NCBI RefSeq assembly: GCF_004208635.1
Contig: NZ_CP035806.1
Coordinates: 1,426,001 to 1,490,000, forward strand
Direction of reading: 5' to 3'
DNA from: Leucobacter triazinivorans
GTDB lineage: Bacteria; Actinomycetota; Actinomycetes; Actinomycetales; Microbacteriaceae
DNA length: 64,000 nt
Positions 63,745 to 64,000 of the stretch are shown in pieces. Made by a program: the position numbers and the translations under genes. Each line of letters opens with the position of its first letter. The first letter of the stretch is position 1. The notes under the pieces are model-generated. The model saw only the letters and a program-made list of their open reading frames with translations, had not been told where the DNA came from and did not search any database.

Positions 63745-64000
63745 CGCCGCGGCCGCCGCCCGAGCCGCGGCCGGAAGCGCCCCGGCGATCCGTTCGAGCG
63801 CTGCGTCATCGTGCGCGGCCGTCACGAACCACGCCTCGAACGCGCTCGGCGGCAGGTTGACGCCCTGCTCGAGCATCGCGTGGAAGAACGCGCGATGGCG
63901 CTCCACCTCCTGCCGCTGCACCGCCGCGTAGTCGAGCGGCGGCTCGGCGAACTCCCCGAAGAGCACGCTGAACAGGCTGCCGGCGCGCTGCACGCGGAAC
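63742..64000 (-). CDS. hemL: Glutamate-1-semialdehyde 2,1-aminomutase, C-terminal part
   Basis: The frame is open to the window edge; the visible 85 residues match the HemL C-terminus ([55 protein letters not shown]) with an Ala-rich end. HemL converts glutamate-1-semialdehyde to 5-aminolevulinate in haem synthesis. The PLP lysine lies beyond the edge. Confidence 0.85.
   Translation of the reverse strand, partial: FRVQRAGSLFSVLFGEFAEPPLDYAAVQRQEVERHRAFFHAMLEQGVNLPPSAFEAWFVTAAHDDAALERIAGALPAAARAAAAA

Overview
The window is ordinary chromosome of a high-GC Gram-positive actinobacterium. Gene content fits an actinomycete (mtrA-mtrB-lpqB, a WhiB protein, carD-ispD-ispF, a DUF5719/glycosyltransferase/WhiB block, pdtaS, senX3-regX3, long-form HPF, a Pmt O-mannosyltransferase). 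The organisation resembles Microbacteriaceae; Leucobacter or a relative is my guess and is not proven by anything here. No rRNA, tRNA, CRISPR array, transposase or prophage gene was found. GTG starts are frequent, TTG starts occur, and many genes appear leaderless, with a -10 hexamer ending 6 or 7 nt before the start codon.

Layout. 0-3 kb: an NCS1 permease translationally coupled to a 56-residue membrane protein, with a divergent double-Lrp regulator. 2.9-9.1 kb (minus): hpf, comF-like, lpqB, mtrB, mtrA, and a metallopeptidase-family gene. 9.2-15.5 kb (minus): DUF5719 protein, large GT2 glycosyltransferase, whiB, a small membrane protein and truB. 15.5-21 kb: mutY, a DesK/DesR-like two-component system divergent from a small multidrug export protein, rbfA, and an AraC-type regulator with a VOC protein. 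21.3-25.8 kb (minus): infB, ylxR, nusA. 25.9-34.1 kb (minus): a compact type VII secretion-like locus (WXG100-like protein, EspC-like protein, alpha/beta-hydrolase, lipoprotein, FHA-FtsK/SpoIIIE ATPase) between nusA and proS. No rimP is present between proS and nusA, where it is expected.

34.4-44.7 kb: proS, pmt, an envelope-type PspC kinase/response regulator pair divergent from a PspC/LiaF-like membrane protein, pdtaS, and an Rv3235-family gene. 44.7-51.9 kb: cysS-rlmB, phoU divergent from senX3-regX3 with an 11-bp-period PHO-box-like array between them, a lipoprotein, and carD. 52.3-64 kb: ispD-ispF and a dispersed purine biosynthesis set (purM, purF, purD, purC, purS, purQ) interspersed with two tandem TatA genes, a sterol-carrier-family protein and an SRPBCC protein, ending in the 3' part of hemL.

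Three themes stand out. First, the type VII-like locus includes a candidate hydrolase effector coupled by an ATGA overlap to a lipoprotein that could be its immunity protein. Second, intergenic DNA is rich in long near-perfect hairpins and short-period tandem repeats, one of which duplicates the 3' end of nusA and another of which sits in frame inside cysS. Third, there is a strikingly regular leaderless promoter geometry. All functions are assigned from sequence reading alone, without database searches.
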